64,000 bases of DNA from positions 504,564-568,563 of the forward strand of contig HG738139.1 of assembly GCA_000499405.2 (NCBI GenBank), in the 5' to 3' direction. Under the pieces are notes generated by a model. That model was not told where the DNA came from. It did not search any database and worked only from the letters and a program-made list of their open reading frames with translations. This stretch comes from Onchocerca volvulus. Taxonomy: Eukaryota > Nematoda > Chromadorea > Rhabditida > Onchocercidae. The stretch's first letter is position 1. Each line of letters begins with the position of its first letter. The position numbers and the translations under genes are program-made. Positions 40,801-56,100 of the stretch are shown in pieces.

Positions 40801-43800
40801 GCAAATAAAATTGATAGTATAAAAAATTACTTTTAAAGGACGAGAGAAAGAAAGAAAGAAAGACAATTTTGTTTTTTTGTTTGTTTGTTTTTTTTGTTTT
40901 TTTTTTCAAAACCTGATTTCGAGGTAATTGCAGTGATGACCGTTGAATATGTTGGAAGAGTTAATGTATGGGAACGTCTCACGCACGGATATTTTTTCCC
41001 GTATTTTCGTTCATAATTTGATTTTTTTTTACACGTAAGGTGTTGATCGCTTAGCGAAATGTAACGCTTAGCATCGTCGCAACGCTTCAGTCTGTCACCA
41101 ATCGGATCAGCATCTGCTGAGGGGTCACTTTTTACATGGAAAATTCATACATTCTGCTGTACGATTATGAACGATGAATATTTCTAATATTTAAATGATA
41201 AAATTACCTAATTTTTCCTTTTTTTTCGCTTTACAAAACAAAGCAAACAATCAGTCAATTATATCATTTACATCATAATAAGGCTTAACGAAAAATTGAA
41301 ACTACACAAGCAACAAATTTCAGCTTAAGCGACAATTTATCCTTAAAACTTTTTTATTACCGTAAATATGCAAACCTTTTTTATCACTTTGTTGCACAAT
41401 GTCATCGCTATGTTCGTGTGAACTTCGTGATGAATTTTCTTCATTTGTTGATAAACTAATTCGACGATCACCTTCTGCAAAATATTGGAAAATACAGAAT
41501 TGGATAAGTTAAAATAGTTATTGAAAATTTTGTTATTATGGTACCAATTTCAAATTACTTTGTTTGATTTCACTGCTTTCTCTTATCATTATGATTTCTT
41601 TGGTTTAAACGCTTGTTGTAACATTGCATAAATTGCAAAGCGAGTATAAAATTATACAAATGCAACGAAAATAAAAATTTGCCTGAAATTAAAGCTATTT
41701 TTTAACATTTTAGACTTTAATATTGAAATAAAAAAGTAAGTGGAAATATAAAAAATGAATTGATAAATTGATTACGATGAATTGATAAATTGATATCCGC
41801 AATGCTTTGTATGCTGCTTGTTGTTTGTTGATGCTGTTGTGCGGCAAATGTATTCGAAAGAATGGACCAACGTCGATTTAACATTAATTTATCAAAGTTT
41901 GACGTAACTACGCTAGGTCCTTTGTTACCTCGAGGACGTGGTATTGTCTTAAATTCAGTGATGTCAAATTTCACGTAAAATTAAATTGTTTCTACGGTAT
42001 ATTTGAAAAATAGTTACAACTTTTTATAAATTGAATATTGCAAAAATCGAATTCTTGTTAAGTAATAAATTATTACTTTAGATAATTGCTTCATTTGGAA
42101 CAAATTTTCATCACATAAATATTTAAAATACTCAAATAATTTCATCTATTTTCAAGAAATAAAAGGAAGTGAAAATTTTTCAAGTATTTCCTCATATTGT
42201 TATTATGATCATTGATATAATCGGTGAGGAAAATTTTTAAATTTTAGAATATTTGAACCTGAAATGTTTCTCTCAAGAAGGCAGTGATTTCGTTAAGTAA
42301 AAGACATGCCAAAAATAAAATAGCTGGTGGACAACGTTCGCCACTCTCATCATTTACAATTCCTGAAATGTTCTATTTTTTTGTTCTCTTTTTAAAAAAG
42401 AATTTTTTGATATTCTTCTGGAGTAATCCTTAAGATAAATACGCATAGTTCTTTTCAAATTACTTCTAACAATTAAAATTTATGAAGATTGCTTCACAAA
42501 TTTAACTGTAAAACAAATAGAAACCTTCATCGAAGAAATCCTCTAAATTATCAACAATGACAAGTTCACGTCGATTCAAGTCAGTCTTTTTGGCTGGAAC
42601 TTTATTCTGCACCGCTCCATTAGCTTCCATGATTTTATAAATTCGTTCACCAAGCTAAAATATTAAAATTGGAAATGCTAAATGATAAGGAAAAACATGA
42701 TTCATATAGTGAATTAATTAAAATTAATTAAAAGACATTGAAATTTCAAATGGAATGACTAACTAAAATAATTAATTGGTTCGTATTAAAAACTGATGTG
42801 TTATCAAACTTTTTGAAAATGCAATTCGTCAAACCTGACATCCCCAGTCAAAGAAACAACGAGCAGCAGCACGTTGCATCATGTGCATTCGACGTGTTGC
42901 ACTTGGCGTGCCACGGATTCCGAAATAACTTCCACCAACGAAGTTACTTAACTGACATGCATTATTCGAACGTATCCATTCGGGCCAATCTCCTAAATTT
43001 GAATTTGGCGAGTTTCAAATTCTTTTCATTCTTTCAAATATTGGCAGCTCAAGATAAGTCAAATATTTATAGCATACCTTTATTACATCGATGAACAAAA
43101 AGAGCACATTCGAGAAGAAGTGAAGCTCTTGCAAGTACGGGAGATTTCAAATCCAATAATGCAGCTAGAAGTGGAGGATCTGGAAAGCTTCCCGGGCGAC
43201 ATGTTTCGAGGAAAAACGAAAAGCGTCGTACGCCTTCTTGAATACCGCGCAAATTGATAAATTTACGTGATGGAATATTTAGATTTAATAGAGAGGTTCG
43301 TCTCGGATGTAATGATTCTGGAATTATAAAGAAAAAAAAAATTAATTGAAATCAAAATTATCTTTTTAAATTCCACTTCTAGAATAGGAAAATAATGTAT
43401 AAGGATTCTGTTCATTTTGTGATTTAAGAGTGACGCAGTATTTTTTAAATTGGGATTTAGAAAAATGTGTCACATAAAATCACATAAATAATTCATATTC
43501 CAAATTTAAATACTAATTAAAAATTCAAAACCTTGCTTGTCTTCGATAGATTCGACAGATTTCTGAACTATAAGAATTTTCGACGAAGGAGGTTTCGATG
43601 AAGGAGGTACTGTTAAACCCTTCGAACGACGTTCATCATGCATTACAATTCCATTCTGAGCATATATAAATGTTCAAAATAATGAAAATACAAAATTTAA
43701 AAAAAATTCTGCAAAATTAAATTCATTTAAATGGCAATATATTTGCGATTTTAACATTTCTCTAAAATTTGAAAGAAAAAAATCTGATATGTGTTAATTT

Positions 43801-44135
43801 TGAGGATTTTTTTTACCAATTTTATATCGTCAAACTCAGAAATATTTTTGAGATGAAGAATTATAATTGTATGAAACAATTCTTTGTCTAATTTTTCTAC
43901 AAGATTATCATACTGACAGCTAATAAATATGTAAATCTTTTATTATATAAACGTAACAGTCAGAAAACATATTTCGAATGTATTTTATTCCGCTTTTATC
44001 AATTAGTAAATTGTGCAATTAAATAATTAATTAGGTTATCATTGGGTTGCAAAATGTTTAATGTATGTTTAGAGTAAATAAAATTTCTAAATAATCATTA
44101 TTATGTAGAAATTATAAATACAATGGAAAGAATAA

Positions 44136-44199
<64 letters not shown>

Positions 44200-47100
44200 A
44201 AAAATAATTTAAAAATAAATTTGATTACAATAAATTAAATGAAAATTGTTGAACTAGCAATATACAACATGTTAGTGGAAAATATCGTTTATTTTCATCC
44301 CAATATACAATTTGAAAATATTGAATTACCTGACTTTTATCATCGTCATTTATTTCGACATCTGAACTGATATCATCATTATTGTCGAGTCGCACTGATT
44401 TTAACAAGTTCAGAGCTAAATGAACAACAATAATAATAAATTATAATTGCTGAGAAAGAAAAGGATCGTCACCATTTCTCTCCATGCTTGACTTTATTCA
44501 AAATGAACAAAATTGTATGCTTTATCATACTAACTTCAATTACATAAATTTATGGGAATTTAATAAACCAACTCACAATCATTTCAACCTACGGTTTAAT
44601 AAAATTTCCTGATGATGACAAAATTAAGCCAAAACATATCATCTATAGAAAAAAAAGAAAACTTAAAATCTTAATTTTTATATAACTAATTCTAACTAGT
44701 TGAGAAAAAAAATGCTCATGCGTTGTTAATCTCTGAGTGATTTATTAAACTGATTTGATGGTTTCCGGAATTTTTCGTGTGATACTTTTTTCTTATGTTA
44801 CCATCTTGTCAAAACTATCATTTGCAAATCTTAACTGAATGATGTCGGTAAAACAGAGGTATTTACAATATGAATATGGTAGAATAATCAAATGTGCTTA
44901 TGAAAGAAATTTGTAATATTTCTCAGTCAAAAGAGTCATTTATCCATTCTTATCCTTCCGTCTGATACAACAGCCTTTGTTCTGTCATCTTCAGATCTGC
45001 TGAAGCTTGTGTGCATTGTATGAAAGGTTATAAATCATGTTAATTCTCTGAAATGTGTAAATCATCGTCTACTACAATATCAAGGATTACGGATACTACT
45101 ACAATATCAAGGATTACGGATATAAGAAGGAGCTTCTGTGGTGATAACTCAGTCAATCAATTCAGCAATCACTCAACTCACACAACAATCAATCCAACAT
45201 ACTTATATTCAATTCATCTCTCTACAACCAAGAGATCAACTGCAGTCGTAGTATTATCTGACTTTATTCTATTTATAACGTAGACGAAGAATCAGTCTTT
45301 CATCAACCAATGAAACGTTTTTTACCAAGATTCATTCCTGTCACAATATAAAAAACTTTCCCGACAAGTGAGTATTTCACTCAAATTTAATAAAAAAGGT
45401 ATATAAAATTTCTAAAAAAATTTTAAGAAAAATTTTAATTAATTTTTCAAATTTTACATACCAAAATGAAGTTTGCCACCACTTCTCTTTTTTACAACAC
45501 TGAAAGGTAGCAAAGGTGAAGCGGATAAACTTGCAATGTTTATTTCATCAGTTACTTGTAGATTTTTTGGAGTAGAAGGTGAGGAATCCAAATCACTATC
45601 ATCAGTATTCGAAAGCTGTGTCTGTAGGAAAAATATTCATTGATAAGATGATACTGCCATATATATATATCAATAGAAAGAGCTGCTCATTTTAATGGCA
45701 CAACATTTTCAAATATTTAGAAGTTTAATATAAATTTGAATCCAATATGCGAAATTAAATGTAATTTAATCTATTGATAAACTCTAAATTTAGTAGATAA
45801 ATTAACATAAATAGTAAAAATGGCTGAAATTGTATATCATTCTCAAAATTTCGCTTCTCATAACATAATAGTAAATGTAAGAGTGTAATTGCAATGCTAA
45901 TATGGATATTACGTTAATGGTGCATAATAAAAGAATGATAACGCACTTATTATATGCTGAATAATTTGCATAATTAAATAATTTGTGTAAGTAAATAATA
46001 AACAAATACTTTTTCACGCTTTTTAAATAAGCCTCTTCTCAAGGATGCAGATTCACGGATATGCACTTGTGCTGTTGCTGTACCGCTAATACTTGAACGT
46101 ATACTTTCATCTTCGCTATTATTATCCGATTTTAATTCAATCCTAAAAAATTCATTAAAATAGAAAGTGAAAATTTCACAAATTATGTGCTATATAGGTG
46201 CAATACATAAAATGGGTAAAAAAAAATGAGTGGTAAAAGAAGCTCTTCACCAAACATAGCAAGCAATTTTCAAAATATCCTGAAACATTCCTATTTCTGA
46301 AGTATGAAATTTTAAAATTAAAACAGTTGAAATTTATAAAATTTGAATCAGGCAAAAACATTGCAACTATCGTGCTGCTAATAATTAAAGCTAGCTATAA
46401 TGCTATCCGAAATTACTAACATTAACACGAAAAATCCTAAATTAATTTAACTTTCAGTGGAGAAAATGATAAATTTTGAAATATATGATAATTTTTTTGT
46501 TTTAAAAAACTATTAATTTTTAATACTAATTAATTTCTTAACTTTTCTATTATATTACTATTTAATGCAAAAATACTAAAAGAATATTTTTTGATTAAAA
46601 CAATCAATAAAATTGTAATCTTCCACAAATGTGATTAATTACTATTATTAATATTATTGATAAGATTGTTTTATATAAATTGCTTACATAAACTATTAAT
46701 GACATGAGCTAATATTATCAGTACTGATATTTAACACATCATTTACATTGTTGCTAAGTGGGAAAATAAGCAAATTAAGCAATATAATTAATTTCGTTCA
46801 ATTTAGAGATCAGTTATCTCCAAGAGATGGCAATAAAAAGAAGCAGCAGTGAAACAATCTAACTGCTAAAATTTTACAAAATATTTCAATGATAGCATTG
46901 AAATATCTATTCAGCTCAAATAAAACAAAAAAAAAATCGACTATGCTATTACTACGAATAGATTTCTTTTTTGCACCAAAAAAAAAGTGCAGGCATGTGA
47001 GTTTGTTAATTGCAGACACATGAATTTGTTAATTGCAGGCATGTGAATTTGTTAATTAATTTAAAAGTGCTTCTGTGGAGGTAAATAGATGTATGGGTGT

Positions 47101-50100
47101 TTATGCATGGATTTATACAAGTGATTAAATTGAACAACATTGAGAACATGTCAACTTCCTTCAGTGTCCTTCAATTGTCACATTTTCAGGAATTGAGAAT
47201 ATAATGATGGATAAACATTGGAAAAGTCAAAAAAATTGTTTAAATTCCAACTAATTTACAAGAATATTTGATATTTAATTGAAATATCAAATTTTATTTT
47301 AAAAAGAAAAATGTCATCATTAGAATGGCAATGTGATGAAGTTCAAAACCGTTCAATTCAAATATCAATTTTTCGTGTTTTAGAAAGATTGAATCTCAAT
47401 ATTTCATCAAGATATCTGGAAGTAAATTGATAAGAATTAATAAATGATAAATAGTGAAGTTTCCAAACTGAAGCTATACAATCATCAGTTATTTGCGAAT
47501 GAAATTTAATGATATGATTACGATATATGATTTTCAGGAATTCATGATCATATCTATTACAATATTCCATATTTTTCAAAACTATTATAATATTTCATAT
47601 TTTTCGATTGTGCCAGGACAGCCAAACAATTCCGTATAAACCGGATTATTACGGTCTAACAAAATCTATAATTTTTTGTAAATTACTAAAGATAGGATAA
47701 GTTAAATTTGGCGAACTGATTTATATTCGAACAGTATGAATTCAAATAAGTTAATAGTAATAATGTTAATGACGTGTTTGCATTCAAGGATCAAAGATTA
47801 GATTGATATGGGAAAATTAAAATTGCTTTGAAATTAGATCAATTAATTATTTAAATTAAGCAATGTTATGAGAAGAGAAGGAAGGACACTAAAGAAGTTC
47901 GGTATAATATTATGCTAATAATTACTCGTTTTCATCGTTGCTTGCGAATTTCGCATTTCGTTCGGATAGAAAGATTTCAGGGAGTGGACACAGTAAGGAT
48001 GTCCGACGGGAAGAATGCAGATGCGTACCGCTAAAAAAGAATTAATTTTTGATTTTTAAATATTTAATTTATTAATATATTTTATTGTCAAACTTTTATT
48101 TTATGCTAAGTTTTTTGGATAATAAACTTTACAACTTACATATCAAGAAATTGATTTTGATTTTCTGGTGGTCGTCCATCTAATAAAGCACTCAAACCTA
48201 CATGTCGAAATGAATTACCGTGCTGTTCTTGAATAAATGATACAAATAATCGTACATCTTGATATAAACTCTGAAATTTGCCGGATGATGACAGGATAAT
48301 AGAGAAATTCGAACATGTCAATATGCTGACGATGCGATGGATCATTGACTGATTCTACTGTAATCTAGCAATTTCAATATCTGTCATTAAGAAAAAATTG
48401 TAATAATTGCAAAAATTTGAATTTCATGCAGGGAAATGAACTTTGTCTTTCTAGATTTGCAATGAAATGTAAAATGAAAATAGAAGAAAAGAAAAAATCA
48501 TTTTAATTTTTGAAAAATGACAAAAAATTCATTACGGAAGTATGCTATAAATTTAATAGCTAACCATATTTTCAGGTTGCAAAAGTTCATTCATTGTATT
48601 CATTAATTTTGATACAACTGGTTTTAGTACCACTTTGATAACTGTTCCGTCAATTCCTTTCAAACTTTCATTAAAATTATTTGCATACGAAGGTGTAGAG
48701 GAATCTGAAGCAATAGTTCGAAGACGTGGTGATGAAGTATTTCGTGTACGATAAATTTCAGCTATAAGTAAATATCTGCAGTGGAATAATTTGAAAATTG
48801 ATAACGATTTCTAGAAAAGAATGTGAAAAAAAGTAAGCATTTGAATGAAACCAAAATTCATCCTCAAATGTCTTAATAATCTTAGAATTGGAAATCCAGT
48901 TTCAAAAACCGTATATTCAGTTCACTAATTTCTCTACAATGAATTTTAGGATAAATTACAGGAAATTGTGCAATCAAGTAATTTCATTACCATTAAAAAA
49001 ATAAATAAATAAATAAGAAACTGAAAAAAAGAAAAAAAATAAATAAAAAAAAATTATAATAGGATGAATATAACGAAGTAATTACTGGTTTTTATCATTT
49101 AGGTTAAGATTAAATCAGCAAGCAAATGGCATCAGAATTCTTAGAATTTCTATAATATTACTGTTTAAATAAGTAACTCCATAGTCATATCAAGGTAAGT
49201 CATGGTACTTACTGCTTAAGTAAATAAGTTGTTTACTAGTTATATTGAGATGATCCAAATAGTTTTGATTTAATGTAACATCTAGAAATGCTAACCAGCC
49301 ACGCCACATCTGCAGAAACCGATCACCGAATGCAAAGTATCAATTAACATTTGTGCATTTAACTCCTCGATATGGCTCACCAATAAATTCCGGAAAATTT
49401 CCGGATCAATGTGATAAATGATTGCAAGAATACTGCGTGCTTTAACTCGCAAGAAATCACTCTGCTGTGAATGCAAGCCATCATTACATCCGTGTGGACA
49501 ACCTAACCATAAATAGGTCCTGAAAATTTTCCGATTATCATTTATTAATTTTCAGAAGGAAAATTTAACAGGATAAACAACAACAATATGAGCAATTTTT
49601 TTTTTCGAATTTTTTTTTTCAAAACCTACTTAAAATTTGGAAATTATAATACGAAACGAAATCAAGACTTTTTTTTTTATTATAAGGTAATTGGTTATTC
49701 TTTATGCATTTTTCTTCTAATAAAATGGACTATAGACCAAAAATTTTTTCTGACCAATTAATTAATTAATTAGTAGAGAGAGCAGAAATTGTGAATGTTA
49801 TTTGTCATCTATATAAATATATTGGAAAAGATAAGATATGAATTATTTGTTAACATGCTTCAAAATTATACAAGCGAAAAATTGAAAATACCTAAGTACT
49901 ATACTGATACAATCATTGAAAAATGATTGCAACTCTGTTTCAGGCATTTCCAGCAAACTTTCGCAAATATTTAATGCCAATTCATAAATTCGAATAGATG
50001 TACGTCGTTCGATGGCAAAATTAACTGCTTTCAATAATACGATAAAACTGATTTGTCCATTTTGTTCGATGAAATTTGTACTTCCAAGCGCCTAAAATAA

Positions 50101-53100
50101 AATGCGTTGTGAAAAATAAAATTTAAAAAATTTTAATGGAACTATCTTCGTATCTTGAATTAAATTTTTATTTTCAGTAAAATATGAAGGATAACATGAA
50201 ATTATATTCCAGTATATAATACTTTATTGTAACTTTATTCAATTTTTATCTAGATTTAAATAACAGTTTTTTATTTAAATATACATTTATACATTTCTTA
50301 AAATTTTAAATGCAAATTATTTTAATTATAAATTGAAAATTTTGTAAATATTTCTTCCTAAAAGGTGAATTTTTCCAATGACTCATGAAATTTAAATGTA
50401 TGATTGGTAGATTCATAGACATAAACCTCGGGGAAAAATTGTCGAGCATTAAATTCATTAGCAACTTGTTTGGGCAATCCACTAACTGAGTCATTTCTTG
50501 TGTCATGCGATGAAAGACCATCAGATGAATTCGTTGCTGATGGATCACTTCTGATAAACAAAAATCCTGATATCATTGAAAAAAATGCTTGTGTCGAAAA
50601 AAAAAAGAAACGCAAAGAGTTATCAATTTAATTGAACTATTTTCTTTTCCCATTTTATATTGTATTAATGTAAAAAAAAAGTATTAAATTTGCTTTATCA
50701 TTTTGGATTTTCAAAAAAAAAAAATCAGTTAAACAAATCAGATTATACATAACGGATAAAGTATATGATTACTTACCTTCTTCGTTCAAGATGTCCACGA
50801 TTATTACGACTTTTAAAGAAGTTTACTGATTTCACCATATTTTTTCGTCTTGATGAAGCTGCTACTTGAAGCAATGAATCAGATGACAAACTAGAGTATC
50901 TACAAATCAAGCTTCAACTTTTTTTTTTTCTAAGTTTGCTTCATTTAAAAATATATTCCTTTTCGATTCACGACTGTTAATTTAGCAGCCTTATGAAGTG
51001 TTAATTAATCAATAAAAATTTCAGCAGATTGTAAAAATCCGAACAATCCATGATACGAAACGATACAACATCAGAATGAAACTTCTAAAATGGTGAAGCA
51101 TATTCAGGAAAGAATTACAATCCTAGCACTTCGATTTACTTCGAAGATTATCCTGAAGTTATCATATTAAAAAAAAAAAAAAAAAAAAAAAACATACTTT
51201 TTACAGGATTTAATCAATGAATTTTTCCATATGTTTCTATTATTTTTGCATTTTTTCAACCTTTTCTCAACATCTTCCAACTGTAAATCATCCCAGACTG
51301 GTGGATGATATTGAATTTCTCGCAAAATTTGTCGATTATCCTAAAATTTTCAGAAATCCAATTGTAGCAATAATTATGAATGCTGGTAATTTTACTAAAT
51401 AAAAAGGAAAAAAGAAATTAAAGATGAAAATACTAGAAAATTTTAAAAACAATTTGAACCATTTTGAATAGTTTCAAATGTGGAATTGTTGGCATCGAAT
51501 TAGCTCGTGAACGATGTATGATCGTTTGTGAATTTCGATACATTTTAATTTCGTATAAACGATGCAACAAATATTTGATTGCCCAATAAACACCATTTTC
51601 AGCCCAATGCTTAATTAGAAGACAACGTATGACAGCCACATCCATATATGTTGCTTCTTGTGGATCAACAAATAATTGTGATATATCCTTTAATTTCAAA
51701 TTGAAATTATGCAAAAATCTTTCATTTCAATTCTTCCATTTTCTTTTCAAAAATATTTTTGCCACAAAATTTTACTCAAAATTAAGGTAAATTAATTCAA
51801 TTTTTTCGCTATATTTTAGAAAATTGGAAAAGTTCGATTTAACCTGTTGCATAGTATTACATTCTTCTGGAGTATTTTCTAACGGATCAAATATCTTCAC
51901 CGATCTGGCTAAGGTAGTTTCTTGCATTCTTTTGATGACTTTTTCATTGTTCTGTGTTGAAATTCTTTCCTCTGCAATGCAACAGTATCCAATCAGTAAT
52001 AAGCTAATTTTCAATAATTATGGAATCAAAATAGAAAATAAAAATTGAAAAATAATTGAATTCTCATGCGAAATCAGATTGGCAAATAGCTAGAAGAATG
52101 AAACCTTTTTGTTTGGATTCTGGTAAAGCTACATCGGAATCAGTTGTGCAAATAATCGGAATAATTTTGAAACGTGAAGGGGTCGAATTAAGTTTGCACT
52201 TGCATGCATTCATCGTTGTACCATTGCGACAAACTACCGTATGACAATTTTCACAAATAATCTGAAATGAACTTCGTACAGTGCTAATTAGTGAAATGAA
52301 ATAAAAATGATTATAAAAATGAGATTGATTAAAAAAGAGAAATAAAAAGATTAAAAAAGATAAAGTGCTTTTTTCAGCAAAAAATCCTTAAGATATTTGA
52401 GTAAAAAATTACTTGTGTAATTTGCGATTTTTTCTTTTTTTTTTTTTTTTTTTTTGAACTTATAAATGAAATGATTGGATGAAAATAAATCTATATTTTC
52501 ATAGTATTGAAATTTTCTAAAAAGAAATTTCGGGGAATCGGGAATCTCTTCCCGAAATTTCTGGATGACGGTAAAAGTTTGTTTCCGAAACTTCTAGGTA
52601 AAGATAGAATCCCTCAACTTTATTTTAATTTGAAGTTTCGAACGTCTTTGAAAAGTTCTTTACCTCACAATCACTATGTGAAATATTTTCCAAATCCATT
52701 GAAATACCGGAACATACTTCTTGCAATAATGCCAGCGGTGCTTTATTTGCCGATAAAACATCATTCATTGCATCACTAAGCGATTTATCATCCGTAAAAC
52801 TGAGTACATTATCAAGTTCTGCCATTCCTTTGCAAAAACCTAAGAATAGAAATAAAGAAAATGTTGAATTATTTAACATTAAAATAAATTCAAATTCGAT
52901 GAAACTTTCTTGTTTGACAACAAAATTTGCTATAATTTTACTTTTTAAATTCAAATTATTGTCTTAAATTTTTGAAAATTTATAAATTAACAGCTAAATT
53001 TAAGTGTATTATTACTTACAAGAAAATTTTATGTATAAATAATATGTAAAACTAACTTGGTGATTTTTCATCAAATACTGTCGTATGACTTTTTATAACT

Positions 53101-56100
53101 ATTCGTGGAGCTTCACTTGTATGATAATCACTAATGCTTCGAACAATTGAATTTGATCGAGTTATTTCCTTATTGCTTGGCTGGTAAAAAATTTGAAGAA
53201 ATAAAAATTGAATGCGAAATTCGTAAAAGTTTGAGAAATTTCACGTGGAAAATTAACAAAAATTTGTTATATTTTCATTCTTTTATTTTATAACATGATA
53301 ATGGACGGATTTATTTGGATATTACCTTTTTTACCGATAAAATTCGCGATTTTTGCTGCGCTTGCTGATGAACACCTGAGGTTGGAGTTGCTTGAGGTGG
53401 GACAACTTCCCTTTCTTCTTCGTCTTTTTTCTTTTTCAAGTTTGAGAAAATTTCCAAAAAAGGACGCGGTGGTTTAGGTGGTGGCACGTCAGTGTATGGC
53501 GGAAGATTGGCAATTTGCGCCTGAATATTTGATAGTCGCCGTGTCGTTGTTTCGTCTGCGTCGCCTAAAATTCATTTTAATTTATTAATTTGTTTATTTC
53601 AATGAAACAGTTATGTCAGGCAATTATTTTTTGCTAAGTTTTGTGAAAGTAATTGCAGGGAATACTAGTATAAAAGGCTTATCAGCATACTTTCACATCG
53701 TATATAAAAAGGAAAAAAAGAACCTAAATTTGTTTATTGAAAGATGAAAATTTTATTTCAAATTTTATCGACTAATTTAAATCATTAAACCAGAAAGTAT
53801 CATTTATTGTAGCAAAAAATTAATTATTAATTTTTAGTTAATGTTTTCATTAGTATTAATACTATCATGTTGGATATTTTTTTAAGTTTCAAATTACAGT
53901 TTGCGATGAGAAAGTTCATTTAAACGTATACCGAGATAAATTCCTTGAACTGCACAAGTTGGTTGTGCTTTTTTGGCAACTAATATAAATGGAAAACGTG
54001 AGCGGCGTTGTTTTACCGGAGCACAAAAACATAAAACTTCCGGTTGTCGATACTGTAACTTTATATAGGTGAGGAATTAATTGATTTAAAGAACAAATTA
54101 ATCAGTCTAATCGAAATAGCTATTACTTCGTTTCTTATCATAGCGAACGAATTTTCGGTAAAAAAATGATAATATATTCGAAATGAACAAAAATGAAACG
54201 ATTTCACCTGCCAAAGTGATTGCCAAATTTTTAGGCCACTTTCTAGACGAAAATTTGATGTCAAATCTTTTTCATTGATCATATTTAATAATGGCGTAAT
54301 CATATATACGAATAATTGTATACTGTTAATCGAAAATGCATATTGTCGTATGGAGTGTACAGTCAAATCTGTTGAATCGGCTAAACTCTAAAATTGAATT
54401 CTTTTTATAACTGAACTAGTAAAATACAGAATATTTCATTGCTATGCAATATTGTTTATATGCATTTAAAAATAATAATTTGTACTGATAGCATATTATT
54501 TCGAGGAGTTTAAGGAAAAAATTAATAAGTTAGCTCATTAAGAATTAAAATAAGCTAATGAGTGTTTCCGATAAGCGCCATCGTCAAATGAAATTCATCG
54601 AGATTTTGTGACATTTCTAGTTTTTAAGAAAAATTTCAATACTTTGGTGAAAATGTTTCGAGAATGCTTTTCAATGATTATTTGCTGTCCTTTTCTTATC
54701 AATCATATCTAATATAAGAAATGCGAAATTTGTATATTAATGCTAAACTCCGATTTTTTAAATATTCTTTAACAGTAAGTATAAATATATTTATTGAAAT
54801 TTATTTAATCAAATTTAAAAATAATTAACACGGTTGTTTTTATTTGCTTTGATAAGTTAGCAAACTGAAAACTAGTTTGATTCTCTAAAGATTTTCGTAA
54901 GACATTTAAAATACTTAAGATAGCCTTATTGAATTTTTTCTTTACAGTTATCATTAAGATTTATTGGTTTCTTAATGATAACAATGGTGATAATAAGTTT
55001 CATTTTATAAAGTTACAATAATAAAGTTGTATTTTATAAAGTTGGTTATGAAATTTTGTTTTGCATGATAGAATCGAATGAATCAAATTAACATATTTAT
55101 TCAATTATAACTTTAAGCATTTCAAATGAAATTTCTAAAATTACAGTAATATATTTGGGATATTTCACACTTAAAAGGAAGAATTCTGAAATAATTCAAA
55201 TTTATTTTTGCGAAGTATTGATCAAAATTTCATCTCATTTCTATAAATTATTTCATACTCAGATTTAATCAATTAATTAATCAATTTGAAATTATTTTAC
55301 AATAATTTTGAAGCAAATTTCAACATGAAATTATAGCGAATATTCAAATTTATTTTTTCATGAAAAACATTTGTCTATCGATTCTTCTCACCGCAAAGCA
55401 TGCATAAAATGTTTGTTAAAGTTTTTCATTAATATTCATCTAGAAGATGCAAAATCACATTAGCTAAGTTTAATTCAGTGGTACTCAAAGCATTATTGCA
55501 TAAATAAAAGATGAAATGGTCGATTAAGCATCGGTCTTTAAGGTTCAAATAGTAAGCAACAATTGTATTTACGAGAAGAAGACGCTTAAATGTAAAATTA
55601 TTCATTCTTTCGCCTATTTTTTTTTCAAAATTTCGCTCTAAACTGGCTTAGAATAAATATGAATTCATCAATTTTACTTTTATGCAAATCATAAAGCATT
55701 TTATAGAAATAAAATAAAATTTTATCGGAATTTTACAGCTATATGACGAGATTAAATTAGCTTTTTCATTCCTTTTTTCAATATTAAAAAAAAAATTATC
55801 ATAATAGCACATCCAATCAAGATAATAGAAAAATCTGAAAATGCAGGAAAATTACGAAAAAAAAAAAAGAAGACAATTTTAGAAGTTTTCGGAGAAATTG
55901 CTGAAATCTTCAAAATATGGCAATGAAAAAGAAATTCAATCGCTAAAGATAGAACTTTTTTTTTAATCACTTCACAATACTTAATCATTGATAGATAAAA
56001 TCGATCAAAAGATCTTCTTAATTAAATTCGTCATTTCCGTAAATTTTCCACTACGCAATTTTTGAAAATGATTCAAGTAATAGGGATATCCTTCAAAATA

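Larger units (their letters stand above)
43532..51340 (-). other. unc-80: unc-80 exons 13-24
   Basis: Exons are 51340-51198, 50899-50777, 50550-50427, 50091-49892, 49519-49296, 48761-48565, 48270-48140, 48030-47926, 46142-46010, 45621-45462, 44415-44330 and 43655-43532. Conserved parts are exon 13-14 (VWDDLQLEDVEKRL and the basic NFFKSRNNRGHLERR), exon 16 (VLLKAVNFAIERRTSIRI, LALNICESLL), exon 17 (LGCPHGCNDGLHSQQSDFLR) and exon 19 (FIQEQHGNSFRHVGLSALLD). Exons 20-24 code for a Ser/Asp/Lys-rich, probably disordered linker that in human UNC80 also is long and charged. Intron 20 (46143-47925, 1.8 kb) and intron 22 (44416-45461, with an LTR-like insert) are the larger gaps. Confidence 0.85.

Noticed and set aside
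53898..53931. Extension of unc-80 exon 6 to a later GT at 53897
   Set aside because: It leaves phase 2 and puts a stop in exon 7; the donor at 53931 (phase 1) keeps the whole chain open.
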